Below are positions 18,054 through 25,719 of a stretch of 35,290 bases of DNA, one piece after another (position 1 is the first letter of the stretch; the number at the start of each line of letters is the position of its first letter). The notes under the pieces are model-generated. The model was not told where the DNA came from. It saw only the letters and a list, made by a program, of their open reading frames with translations, and made no database searches. Position numbers and translations under genes: made by a program. The stretch comes from Wenzhouxiangella limi (GTDB taxonomy: Bacteria > Pseudomonadota > Gammaproteobacteria > Xanthomonadales > Wenzhouxiangellaceae): assembly GCF_010499265.1 (NCBI RefSeq), contig NZ_JAAGSC010000036.1, forward strand, positions 1-35,290, read 5' to 3'.

Positions 18054-20732
18054 ATGTCCGAACGCGTAGATCTTTGCCTGATCGACGGCTCTTCTTACCT
18101 TTACCGCGCCTTCCACGCGCTGCCGAGCCTGACCAACGCCGACAGCCTGCCGACGGGCGCGATTTTCGGCGTGGCCAACATGATCCGGCGCCTGGTCGAG
18201 GAACATGGCCCGAAGCGCGTCGCGGTGGTCTTCGATGCGCCGGGCCGAAATTTCCGTCACGAACTGCTGGAGGCCTACAAGGCCAACCGACCGCCCATGC
18301 CCGAGGAGCTCAGGGCCCAGATCGAGCCGCTGCACGAGTTGATCGACGCCATGGGTATCCCGCGGGTGGTGGTGGCCGGTGTGGAAGCCGACGACGTCAT
18401 CGCCAGCATGGTCAGGGAGGCCAAGCGACAGGGCATGAACGTGCTGATTTCATCCGGCGACAAGGACCTGGCCCAGCTGGTTGGTGACGGTGTGGTGCTG
18501 GAGGACAGCATGCAGGGCAAGCGCTACGATCCAGCCGCTGTGGTCGCGAAGTTCGGGGTCGAGCCGGCGCTGCTCGGTGATTTGCTGGCACTGACCGGCG
18601 ATAGTTCCGACAACATCCCCGGCGTGGCCAAGGTCGGCCCCAAAACGGCGGCCAAATGGCTCATCCAGTACGGTGATCTGGACGGCCTGATCGAGCAGGC
18701 CGACTCGGTCGGCGGCAAGGTCGGCGACAACCTGCGCGCGGCGCTCGAGCAGTTGCCGCTGTCGCGCCAGCTGGTCGAACTCAAGTCCGATGTGGCCACC
18801 GGGGTCGAGCTCGATGAACTCGCCGAGCCCCGGCCCGATCGTGCCCGCATGGTCGAACTGCTGCGCCGCTTCGGCTTTTCCACCTGGCTGCGGCAGTATC
18901 AGGAAGACGATGCCGCCCAGAACCCATCCGAGCTTGAGGTCGAGACGGTCACCACCCGCGCCCAGCTCAAGGCGCTGATCGCGGCGGTTGATGCCGCCGA
19001 GCTGGTGGCCTTCGATACTGAAACCACCAGCCTCGAGCCGCTGGACGCCGACCTGGTCGGTTTTGCCTTCGCCACCGAGCCGGATCGGGGCTGGTACCTG
19101 CCGCTGGCCCACCTCGACCAGGACACCGAGTTCAGCGCTCAGGAAGCCATCGATGCCTGCAAACCCTGGCTGGAAGACCCGAAAAAAGCGAAAGTCGGCC
19201 AGCACCTGAAATACGATCTCAACGTGCTCAAGCGCGCCGGCATCGACCTGGCCGGGGTGGTGCATGACACCATGCTCGAATCTTACGTTTACCATTCAAC
19301 CGCCACGCGCCACGACATGGACTCGCTGGCCGGGCGCTACCTGGGCCGCCAGACCACGACCTACGAGCAGGTCGCCGGCAAGGGCAGCAAGCAGCTCAGG
19401 TTTGACCAGGTCCCGCTGTTGGTCGCCTCGGCCTACGCCGGCGAGGACGCCGAGGTCACCCTGGCCCTGCACCGGCACCTGTGGCCGAAAATTGAATCCG
19501 AAGAGCGCCTGCAGTCGGTCTACGAGACCCTGGAGATACCGCTGATTCCGGTGCTGGCGCGCATGGAGCGCATCGGCGTGGCCCTCGACTGCGCGCAGCT
19601 GGCCGCCCAGAGTCGCGAAATCGAGGCCCAGCTCGATGAGCTGGTGGCCCAGGCGCATGCAGAGGCCGGCGGGTCGTTCAACCTGGGCTCGCCGAAACAG
19701 CTCCAGGTGATCCTGTTCGAGCAGCTTGCGCTGCCGGTGGTCCGCAAGACCCCGAAAGGCCAGCCGTCGACGGCCGAAGACGTGCTCCAGGAACTGGCGG
19801 TCGAGTACCCGCTGCCGCGCACCATCCTGCGCCATCGCAGCCTGGCCAAGCTCAAGAGCACCTACACCGACCGCCTGCCGGAGAAAGTGCACCCGGCTAC
19901 CGGGCGGGTCCACACCCATTACCACCAGGCGGTCACGGCGACCGGCCGGCTGTCGTCGACCGACCCCAACCTGCAGAACATCCCGATCCGCACCCCCGAA
20001 GGTCGGCGCATCCGCAAGGCCTTCATCGCCCCGCCGGGCAACGTGTTGCTGGCGGCCGACTACTCGCAGATCGAGCTGCGCATCATGGCCCACCTGTCTG
20101 ACGACGAGCGCCTGCTAGAAGCTTTCGCGGCCGGTGAGGATATCCACCGCGCAACCGCGGCCGAGGTTTTCGATTGCGCCATCGATGCGGTCTCCGGCGA
20201 GCAGCGGCGGGCGGCCAAGGCGATCAATTTCGGCCTGATGTACGGCATGAGCGGCTGGGGCCTGGCCCGGCAGCTGGAAATCGACCGGAAAGCGGCTGGC
20301 GAGTACATCGAACGGTATTTCGAGCGCTATCCCGGCGTGCGCGCCTACATGGACCGGATCCGCCAGGAAGCGCGCGAGCGCGGCTACGTCGAGACCCTGT
20401 TCGGCCGCCGCCTGTGGACAGACGAGATTCGCTCACGGAATGGACAGCGCCGCCAGGCGGCTGAGCGGGCGGCGATCAACGCGCCCATGCAGGGAACGGC
20501 GGCCGACATCATCAAGCGCGCCATGATCGACGTCGATGCCTGGATTCAGGCCGAACAGGCGCCGGCCCGGCTGGTTATGCAGGTCCACGATGAGCTCGTG
20601 CTTGAAGTCGAGCACGCCGCCCTTGAGCCCGTGCGCGAGGCGGTCGTGGCCCGGATGAGCCAGGCGGCGGAACTCAAGGTGCCGCTGCTGGTCGAGACAG
20701 GCACTGGTCCGGACTGGGAGAGCGCCCATTGA
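18054..20732 (+). CDS. polA: DNA polymerase I
   Basis: 892 residues. It fills gaps and removes primers in replication and repair. Three domains appear in order: the 5'-3' exonuclease (about 1-290; LIDGSSYLYRAFHAL, GVEADDVIAS, LTGDSSDNIPGVAKVGPKTA), the 3'-5' proofreading exonuclease (about 305-500), and the family A polymerase (VTATGRLSSTDPNLQNIPIR, ADYSQIELRIMAHLS, AKAINFGLMYGMS, MQVHDELVLEVE). The proofreading acidic pair D321/E323 (FDTETTSLEPL) is retained, so that activity should be present. ATG 18054 fits the family start (MSERVDLCLIDGSSYL). An sRNA gene lies about 85 bp downstream. Confidence 0.97.
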   Translation: MSERVDLCLIDGSSYLYRAFHALPSLTNADSLPTGAIFGVANMIRRLVEEHGPKRVAVVFDAPGRNFRHELLEAYKANRPPMPEELRAQIEPLHELIDAMGIPRVVVAGVEADDVIASMVREAKRQGMNVLISSGDKDLAQLVGDGVVLEDSMQGKRYDPAAVVAKFGVEPALLGDLLALTGDSSDNIPGVAKVGPKTAAKWLIQYGDLDGLIEQADSVGGKVGDNLRAALEQLPLSRQLVELKSDVATGVELDELAEPRPDRARMVELLRRFGFSTWLRQYQEDDAAQNPSELEVETVTTRAQLKALIAAVDAAELVAFDTETTSLEPLDADLVGFAFATEPDRGWYLPLAHLDQDTEFSAQEAIDACKPWLEDPKKAKVGQHLKYDLNVLKRAGIDLAGVVHDTMLESYVYHSTATRHDMDSLAGRYLGRQTTTYEQVAGKGSKQLRFDQVPLLVASAYAGEDAEVTLALHRHLWPKIESEERLQSVYETLEIPLIPVLARMERIGVALDCAQLAAQSREIEAQLDELVAQAHAEAGGSFNLGSPKQLQVILFEQLALPVVRKTPKGQPSTAEDVLQELAVEYPLPRTILRHRSLAKLKSTYTDRLPEKVHPATGRVHTHYHQAVTATGRLSSTDPNLQNIPIRTPEGRRIRKAFIAPPGNVLLAADYSQIELRIMAHLSDDERLLEAFAAGEDIHRATAAEVFDCAIDAVSGEQRRAAKAINFGLMYGMSGWGLARQLEIDRKAAGEYIERYFERYPGVRAYMDRIRQEARERGYVETLFGRRLWTDEIRSRNGQRRQAAERAAINAPMQGTAADIIKRAMIDVDAWIQAEQAPARLVMQVHDELVLEVEHAALEPVREAVVARMSQAAELKVPLLVETGTGPDWESAH

Positions 20733-20774
20733 GTCCGGCTATGGACTCGATCGAAAAAACTCATGCAGTTTTTC
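20731..20774 (+). terminator. Possible polA transcription end (two inverted repeats)
   Basis: GAGTCC-6 nt-GGACTC (20731-20748) begins inside the polA stop codon. It is followed by a second, A/T-type inverted repeat, AAAAAACT...AGTTTTT (20754-20773), whose right arm supplies a T-run. Neither alone is a textbook terminator; together they could separate polA from the downstream sRNA promoter. Confidence 0.35.
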
Positions 20775-20784
20775 TGTACTGCCC

Positions 20785-20813
20785 GGAACTTTCAACGGAT
20801 GCGTCCAGTCTCA
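20785..20813 (+). promoter_or_regulatory. RpoE/AlgU-like promoter for the sRNA
   Basis: GGAACTT at 20785-20791 matches the -35 consensus of the RpoE/AlgU envelope-stress sigma factors. After a 17-base spacer, TCTCA at 20809-20813 is close to the TCTGA/TCAAA-type -10. This predicts transcription starting near 20819-20821, immediately before the first hairpins of the sRNA. No sigma-70 promoter is evident in the stretch. The assignment is by consensus only. Confidence 0.55.
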
Positions 20814-20818
20814 GTTCG

Positions 20819-20938
20819 TACCATGCGCATGGTGGGGTTCGTCTCCCTCCCTAGACGAACCCAGCTGGATTCGGTTTCAGTCCCCAAACCGGATCCGACT
20901 CAAGGCCCCGGGTCCTCCCTCACCCGGGGCCTTTCTTT
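20819..20938 (+). ncRNA. C-rich three-hairpin sRNA downstream of polA (sX13-like)
   Basis: Three consecutive stem-loops fill the gap between polA and glmU. Hairpin 1 is a perfect 10-bp stem at 20835-20862 with loop CCCUCCCU. Hairpin 2 is 11 bp with one G-U pair at 20867-20896, loop CAGUCCCC. Hairpin 3 is the 12-bp terminator at 20902-20933 with loop CCUCCCUC and a U-rich tail. All loops expose C-rich sequence able to pair with G-rich ribosome-binding sites. Length about 120 nt, structure, loop chemistry and location behind polA resemble, as I recall it, sX13 of Xanthomonas. Spot 42 (enterobacteria) and ErsA (Pseudomonas) occupy the same locus. An RpoE-like promoter sits just upstream. Exact 5' end is estimated; sequence homology was not tested. 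Confidence 0.75.
20902..20938 (+). terminator. Rho-independent terminator of the sRNA
   Basis: A perfect 12-bp GC-rich stem (20902-20913 with 20922-20933), 8-nt loop CCTCCCTC, followed by TTTCTTT overlapping the base of the stem. It forms the third hairpin of the sRNA and insulates glmU. Confidence 0.9.
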
Positions 20939-21017
20939 ATTCCACCACCAGCAAATTGCCGCAGTGACGCTGGCTATACTGGAGTGAAATCACGTTGAAG
21001 CAGGGGATGCCAAGGGC

Positions 21018-22373
21018 ATGATCGAAGTCGTCATTCTCGCCGCCGGCGAGGGCAAACGCATGAACTCATCGGCACCAAAGGTGCTCCAGCCGGTGGGCGG
21101 GCAGCCGATGCTCTGCCACCTGACAGAAACTGCGCGGTCGCTGGGGCCAGATGCCATTCATGTGGTAGTGGGGGCCGGTGGTGATCAGGTCGAGGCCGCC
21201 CTGGCCGAGGAGGCTTGCCGCTTTGCGGTTCAGTCGGAGCGGCTTGGAACCGGACATGCGGCGCTGCAGGCACTGCCCCAGATCGATCCGGAGGCGCGTG
21301 TACTGATACTGCCGGGCGATATGCCGCTGATTCGGGCCGACACGCTCAAACACCTGCTCGACAGCCCGGCCGAGCTGGCCCTGTTGAGCTTTCTGGCCGA
21401 GGACCCGACCGGCTATGGTCGCGTACTGCGCGATGAATCCGGCCAGGTATGCGCGATCCGCGAACACAAGGACGCCAGCGAAGCCGAGCGCGCCGTCGGC
21501 GAGGTCAACAGCGGTGTCATTTGCGCCCGCGCCGCCGACTGGACGGACTGGCTGGCCCGGGTGGGCGCCGACAACGCCCAGGGCGAGTATTACCTGACCG
21601 ACTGCATCGCCCTGGCGGTGGCCGACGGCCGCTCGGTCGAGGCCGTAGTGGCCGCCGACGCCGACGAACTGCTCGGCGCCAACGACCGCGCCCAGCTGGC
21701 GCAGCTGGAAGCGATTTTTCAGCAGCGAGCGCGCCGGTCGCTGATGGCCGCTGGTGTGACCCTGCTGGCGCCGGAGACGGTACAGATACGCGGCGTGGTC
21801 GAGTGTGGTCGCGACGTGGTGCTGGACGCCCAGGTGACGCTGGAAGGGCAGGTGCGCCTCGGCGAGGGCGTGACCATCGGTCAGGGTTGCGTGGTGCGCG
21901 ACAGCGAACTGGCGCCCGGCAGCCGGCTTGAGCCTTACTGTGTCGTCGAGGGCGTTCGTAGCACGGGACCGTGCAGCGTCGGTCCGTTTGCCCGCCTGCG
22001 GCCCGGCACCCAACTGGCGGCAGGGGTCAAGATCGGCAATTTCGTCGAGGTCAAGAAGGCCCGCTTCGCGGCCGGCGCCAAGGCCAGCCATTTGAGCTAC
22101 GTTGGCGATGCCCAGGTCGGTGAACGGGCTAACCTGGGCGCCGGCACCATTACCTGCAACTACGACGGCGCCAACAAGCACCACACCGAGATCGGCGCCG
22201 ATGCCTTCATCGGCTCCAACAGCGCCCTGGTCGCCCCGGTCTCCATCGGCGCAGAGGCGACTATCGGCGCCGGCAGCGTCATCGGCAAGGATGCGCCGGC
22301 CGCCCAGCTGACCCTGACCCGCTCGCGCCAGCGCAGCATTGCCGACTGGCAGCGGCCGCGCAAGAAATCCTGA
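21018..22373 (+). CDS. glmU: Bifunctional UDP-GlcNAc pyrophosphorylase / glucosamine-1-phosphate acetyltransferase
   Basis: 451 residues. It makes UDP-N-acetylglucosamine for peptidoglycan and LPS. The N-terminal nucleotidyltransferase domain shows LAAGEGKRMNSSAPKVLQPV, then RLGTGHAALQAL and LPGDMPL. The C-terminal left-handed beta-helix acetyltransferase shows hexapeptide repeats, FVEVKKARFAAGAKASHLSY, GAGTITCNYDGANKHHTEIG and FIGSNSALVAPV. Both halves are intact. ATG 21018 is chosen because MIEVVILAAGEGKRM is the family start. It follows the sRNA terminator by about 80 bp. Confidence 0.97.
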   Translation: MIEVVILAAGEGKRMNSSAPKVLQPVGGQPMLCHLTETARSLGPDAIHVVVGAGGDQVEAALAEEACRFAVQSERLGTGHAALQALPQIDPEARVLILPGDMPLIRADTLKHLLDSPAELALLSFLAEDPTGYGRVLRDESGQVCAIREHKDASEAERAVGEVNSGVICARAADWTDWLARVGADNAQGEYYLTDCIALAVADGRSVEAVVAADADELLGANDRAQLAQLEAIFQQRARRSLMAAGVTLLAPETVQIRGVVECGRDVVLDAQVTLEGQVRLGEGVTIGQGCVVRDSELAPGSRLEPYCVVEGVRSTGPCSVGPFARLRPGTQLAAGVKIGNFVEVKKARFAAGAKASHLSYVGDAQVGERANLGAGTITCNYDGANKHHTEIGADAFIGSNSALVAPVSIGAEATIGAGSVIGKDAPAAQLTLTRSRQRSIADWQRPRKKS

Positions 22374-22400
22374 TCGACCGAAGCGCGGCGCCGGGCTGAA

Positions 22401-22430
22401 TTGGCGCCAGACGGCCTTGTACGTTATTCT
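22401..22430 (+). promoter_or_regulatory. Possible sigma-70 promoter for the DUF4870-desaturase pair
   Basis: TTGGCG (22401-22406), 18-base spacer, TATTCT (22425-22430), about 40 bp before the DUF4870 start. The match is moderate and supported only by position. Confidence 0.3.
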
Positions 22431-22470
22431 GCATGTACGGAGCCTATTTAGGAAGTAAGAGGAGTCTGCT

Positions 22471-22833
22471 ATGGATGAACTCGAAACCCCGATCCCCGAC
22501 AAGGACACCACGACCTGGGCGCTGATCCTGCACCTGTCGGTGCTGTCGGGCCTGGTCGTGCCGATGGCCGGGCTGATCGTGCCGGTGGTGATCTACATTC
22601 TCAAGAAAGATCAGCTACCGGGCCTGATTCCGCACGCCCACGTGATTTTCAATTGGCTGATCAGCGTCATCATTTACGCCGTGATCAGCATGATCTTGCT
22701 GCTGGTCGGAATCGGCGCGCTGCTGCTGGGGGTGCTGGCCATCCTGAGCCTGGTCTTTCCCATCATCGGCGCGGTCAAGGCTTCGGAAGGCAAGGTCTGG
22801 GTCTACCCCCTGTCCATCAAATTCTTCAAATAA
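22471..22833 (+). CDS. DUF4870 membrane protein
   Basis: 120 residues with about three membrane segments. The pattern T-T-T-W-A-L-I-L-H-L-S, then IVPVVIYILKKDQLPGLIPHAHVIFNWLIS and a C-terminal VFPIIGAVKASEGK matches the DUF4870 family, whose role is unknown. AGAGGAG stands at the proper distance before ATG 22471. The desaturase follows within 8-14 bp, so the two are probably co-transcribed, hinting at a membrane-lipid connection (inference). Confidence 0.85.
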   Translation: MDELETPIPDKDTTTWALILHLSVLSGLVVPMAGLIVPVVIYILKKDQLPGLIPHAHVIFNWLISVIIYAVISMILLLVGIGALLLGVLAILSLVFPIIGAVKASEGKVWVYPLSIKFFK

Positions 22834-22841
22834 GGTTTTTA

Positions 22842-23981
22842 GTGAATATGTCGAATACCAAGCCGCCCCTGGTGGTCTCGAACGTGATCTTTTTCGTGGC
22901 GGTCAACCTGCTGGGCTTCGTCGCCGCACCCATTTACGGTCTGACGGTGGGCTTCAGCGGCTGGGCGTGGCTGGCGGCGGCAGTGATCTGGATCGCCAGC
23001 GGTCTGTCGATCACGGTCGGTTACCACCGCCTGTGGTCGCATCGCACCTTCCGCGCGGCCTGGCCGCTGCGGCTGGCGCTGGCGGTTTTCGGCACGTTCT
23101 CGCTGCAGAACTCCATCCTGATCTGGGCGGCGCGCCACCGCGTCCACCATCGCCACGTCGACGACGTCGAGCGCGATCCGCACTCCATCCTGTCCGGCTT
23201 CTGGCACGCCCACATGGGCTGGATGACCCGCCGCTGGAAGACCAGCGAAGTCAATTTGGATGAGGTGCCGGACCTGCAAAAAGACCCCATCGTGATGTGG
23301 CAGCACAAGCTTTACTGGCCGGCCGTGTGGATCCTCAACATCGGTGTCCCGGCCGCGCTGGGGTGGCTGACCGGCGACGTGCTCGGCATGATTTTGCTGG
23401 CCGGCGCCTTCCGGCTGGCCGTAAGCCAGCACTTTACCTTCTTTATCAACTCACTGGCCCATACCTGGGGCCGGCGCAACTACAGCCTCGACAACACCGC
23501 GCGCGACAACGGCTGGATCGCGCTGATGACCTGGGGCGAGGGCTATCACAACTTCCACCACGCCTTCCAGGCCGACTACCGCAACGGCCTGCGCTGGTGG
23601 CAGTTCGACCCCAGCAAGTGGCTGATCGCCGCCAGTGCCTGGCTGGGACTGGCCGCTGACCTGAAGCGCACGCCGTGGTTCAAGGTCCAGCGAGCGCGCC
23701 TGCAGATCCGCTTCCGGGAGCTGGAAGAACGACTGGCCAATGCCGATGCCGCGCCCACCTGGCGTGAGGTCTTCGACCGCGAACTGCATCAGTTCCGCGA
23801 CACCGTCAGCCAGTGGCAGGCGGTGCAGGCCGAGCGCGTGCAGGTCGGCGCCGATGCGGTGCGCGATCGCTGGCGGCGCACCGAGTTCAGGACCCGCTAC
23901 AAGGAACTGGAATACCGGCTGAAGATGCAGGCCCGGCGCCTGGCCGAGCTGCAGCGCAGCCTGCAGCCGGCCCCGGCCTGA
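22842..23981 (+). CDS. Membrane acyl-CoA (delta-9 type) fatty-acid desaturase
   Basis: About 379 residues. It introduces a double bond into acyl chains using a di-iron centre and an electron donor at the membrane. The three histidine boxes are present: HRLWSH (about 62-67), HRVHHRH (about 99-105) and HNFHH (about 236-240), plus hydrophobic segments before and between them. The last 100 residues after WFKVQRARLQIRF form an arginine/glutamate-rich, probably coiled-coil tail, as in longer gammaproteobacterial desaturases. GTG 22842 has AAGG at a good 6-nt distance; ATG 22848, two codons on, is an alternative. DUF4870 is directly upstream. Confidence 0.92.
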   Translation: MNMSNTKPPLVVSNVIFFVAVNLLGFVAAPIYGLTVGFSGWAWLAAAVIWIASGLSITVGYHRLWSHRTFRAAWPLRLALAVFGTFSLQNSILIWAARHRVHHRHVDDVERDPHSILSGFWHAHMGWMTRRWKTSEVNLDEVPDLQKDPIVMWQHKLYWPAVWILNIGVPAALGWLTGDVLGMILLAGAFRLAVSQHFTFFINSLAHTWGRRNYSLDNTARDNGWIALMTWGEGYHNFHHAFQADYRNGLRWWQFDPSKWLIAASAWLGLAADLKRTPWFKVQRARLQIRFRELEERLANADAAPTWREVFDRELHQFRDTVSQWQAVQAERVQVGADAVRDRWRRTEFRTRYKELEYRLKMQARRLAELQRSLQPAPA

Positions 23982-24060
23982 CCGGCCGATCGCACGGATC
24001 CGGCGAGACGCGCTTTCGTACAGGGTCGGCTCGACTGACCCGCCCGTGCGCGGGCCGCGG

Positions 24061-24864
24061 TTATCGAGACGGCGCGGCCGGCAGATTGAACAAGGCGCGC
24101 GCGCAGGCGCTGGTCTGAGCGGCCAGCTTCGGCGGTGAAACACCGCGACAGGCCGCCACCGTGCCGGCAATCCAGGCCAGCCACTGCGGTTCGTTGCGGT
24201 GGGTGCGCGCCTTGGGCCGGAGATTGCGCGGCTTGAGGTAGGGGGCATCTGTTTCGATCATCAGCCGGTCGGCCGGGATCTCGCCGACGAATTCCTTCAA
24301 ATGGTGGCCGCGGCGCTCGTCGCAGATCCAGCCGGTGATGCCGATGTGGCAGTCAAGGGCCAGGTAGTCGAGCATGGCCTGACGCGTGTCGGTAAAGCAG
24401 TGAACAACGGCGCCGGACAGCTGCGGCCGGAACTCACGCAGAATCGCCAGGAAATCCGCGTGCGCGTCGCGCTGGTGCAGGAACACCGGCTTGGCGCAGG
24501 CCACGGCCAGCTCCAGCTGACGCTCGAAGGCCCGGCGCTGGGCCGGGCGCGGTGAGAAATCGCGGAAATAATCCAGCCCGCATTCGCCGACCGCGACCAC
24601 GGTGTCGTCCTTATGCAGTTCGGCCAGCACCGATTCGGTCTCGGCGCTGTAGTCGCTGGCCAGGTGAGGGTGCACCCCGGCGGTGGCAAACAGCTCACCC
24701 GGCCGAGTCCGGGCCAGCTCCACGGCCTTCAGGCTGCCGTCTTCCGAGGCCCCGGTGACCACGATCTGGACTACGCCGGCCGCGCGCGCATCGGCCAGCA
24801 CGCGTTCGCGATCCTCGTCGAAGGAGTCATGGGCCAGGTTGCAGCCGATATCGATCAGTTCCAT
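24061..24864 (-). CDS. tatD: TatD-family metal-dependent DNase/hydrolase
   Basis: 267 residues, TIM-barrel amidohydrolase fold. The N-terminus reads LIDIGCNLAHDSF, lacking the HxH of YcfH/YjjV but like E. coli TatD. Other family motifs are present: TAGVHPH, AVGECGLDYFRDFSPRPAQRRAFERQ, FLHQRDAH, VVHCFTD, and MIETDAPYLKPRNLRPK. Members act as 3'-5' exonucleases or in DNA fragmentation and repair. It is convergent with the desaturase; the 79-bp gap contains only GC-rich short inverted repeats without a T-run. Confidence 0.92.
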   Translation of the reverse strand: MELIDIGCNLAHDSFDEDRERVLADARAAGVVQIVVTGASEDGSLKAVELARTRPGELFATAGVHPHLASDYSAETESVLAELHKDDTVVAVGECGLDYFRDFSPRPAQRRAFERQLELAVACAKPVFLHQRDAHADFLAILREFRPQLSGAVVHCFTDTRQAMLDYLALDCHIGITGWICDERRGHHLKEFVGEIPADRLMIETDAPYLKPRNLRPKARTHRNEPQWLAWIAGTVAACRGVSPPKLAAQTSACARALFNLPAAPSR

Positions 24865-24889
24865 GGCGCGGCATTGTACGGTGCCGGTG

Positions 24890-24917
24890 CTGAAGACGCT
24901 GGATGCTGAGCTATAAT
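24890..24917 (+). promoter_or_regulatory. tRNA-Thr promoter
   Basis: A perfect -10 TATAAT at 24912-24917 is preceded at 16 bp by CTGAAG (24890-24895), a partial -35. A GC-rich discriminator (CGCGCCC) follows, as typical for stringently controlled stable RNA genes. The tRNA begins 11 bases after the -10. Confidence 0.65.
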
Positions 24918-24928
24918 CGCGCCCTGAT

Positions 24929-25004
24929 GCCGGCTTAGCTCAGTTGGTAGAGCATCTGATTTGTAATCAGAGGGTCGGGAGTTCGAATCTCTCAGCCGGC
25001 ACCA
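24929..25004 (+). tRNA. tRNA-Thr (anticodon TGT)
   Basis: A 76-nt cloverleaf: acceptor GCCGGCT pairs with AGCCGGC, D-arm GCTCAGTTGGTAGAGC, anticodon stem TCTGA/TCAGA with loop TTTGTAA (anticodon TGT, reads ACA), T-arm with GTTCGAATC, discriminator A and encoded CCA. The DNA after it changes character (A/T-rich stretch, then plasmid-like genes), so its 3' end is a plausible integration site for the downstream element. No second copy of the tRNA 3' end was found in the window. Confidence 0.97.
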
Positions 25005-25590
25005 ATAAAAAATCTATTAAAAACTTATAGTTACAGAAATAATTCCCTGACTGCACATCATTCATTTGGGGCCTTTTTGCCGATTTTGGTCTATTGCTGG
25101 TCTAGTTGGCGGGCTTGTTCCTCTCCGCAAGTCTATATTCCCGCAAACTCGGCGTCGGCAGCAGCGACTGCTTCGTAGTGCGCAGCCACCAAGGGCTTCA
25201 GCAGCGATGCCAGCGCCGTTTTGACTCAGCAGCCCCTTCTGGTTCGAGTTCGCTTGGACGAATCCACCGCCCTGGTAGAAAAGGGGCAGCGCTCCGAGGG
25301 TTGGTACGAAAAAGAGACGGTTGCCCGACCGGGGGCTTACGTTGGCGTTGGCAGTAGGGGGTGGCCGGACAACCGCCGTTGAAATCGTAGCATGAAGGGC
25401 TAAGGTGCTCCGAACGACCCGCCGGTCGGGCTGGGTTCCAAATGCGAGCAGCTGAAGTGGTATTGGCAAATACCGACGGACTCAAGGTCATTTTGCCGGG
25501 ATATGAAGTTGGCAGGCGCCAGCGGATCAACGCTCAGACCGTTGCAGGCTTCGCGGGCCAGCTGCGGCGGATCGGCTCGGGGCTGTCCGT
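25005..25590. other. Gene-poor left edge of the accessory element
   Basis: No convincing gene. An A/T-rich stretch (25005-25060) directly follows the tRNA. GGTCTA occurs twice one helical turn apart (25088-25093 and 25099-25104), within a 15-base motif GGTCTAGTTGGCGGG that recurs inverted near the alpA promoter. A plus-strand frame at 25179-25382 (ending ...WPDNRR) is open but has no credible start or ribosome-binding site and may be a decayed gene. No integrase gene is present here, unlike most tRNA-adjacent islands. Confidence 0.5.
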
Positions 25591-25645
25591 GCCATGCGCG
25601 CCATGTATGCCAGTGTCCTTCGGTTGGCACGCATGGCGCGCATGG
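25591..25645. repeat. Long inverted repeat (21 bp arms) downstream of the primase gene
   Basis: Arms 25592-25612 and 25625-25645 pair over 21 positions with one mismatch and one G-T, around a 12-base loop. They are built of the subrepeats CATGCGCGCCATG and CATGTATGCCA. A direct copy of CCATGTATGCCAG (25601-25613) occurs at 25697-25709, close to the primase stop. The structure could be a transcript end, a replication-origin hairpin or a recombination site; sequence alone does not decide. Confidence 0.6.
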
Positions 25646-25719
25646 GCCTTATGGTCGCCCTGAAAGCCTTTATTTGCAGCATGTGCGCCACGGACTCCAT
25701 GTATGCCAGGCTTTTGGGG

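Noticed and set aside
20763-20987. Short plus-strand open frame in the polA-glmU gap
   Set aside because: It runs through the three hairpins and the terminator of the sRNA and has no ribosome-binding site or family likeness.
25591-25709. Short repeats considered as a CRISPR array
   Set aside because: The copies are in inverted orientation or unequally spaced, only 13-22 bp long, and no cas gene is present.
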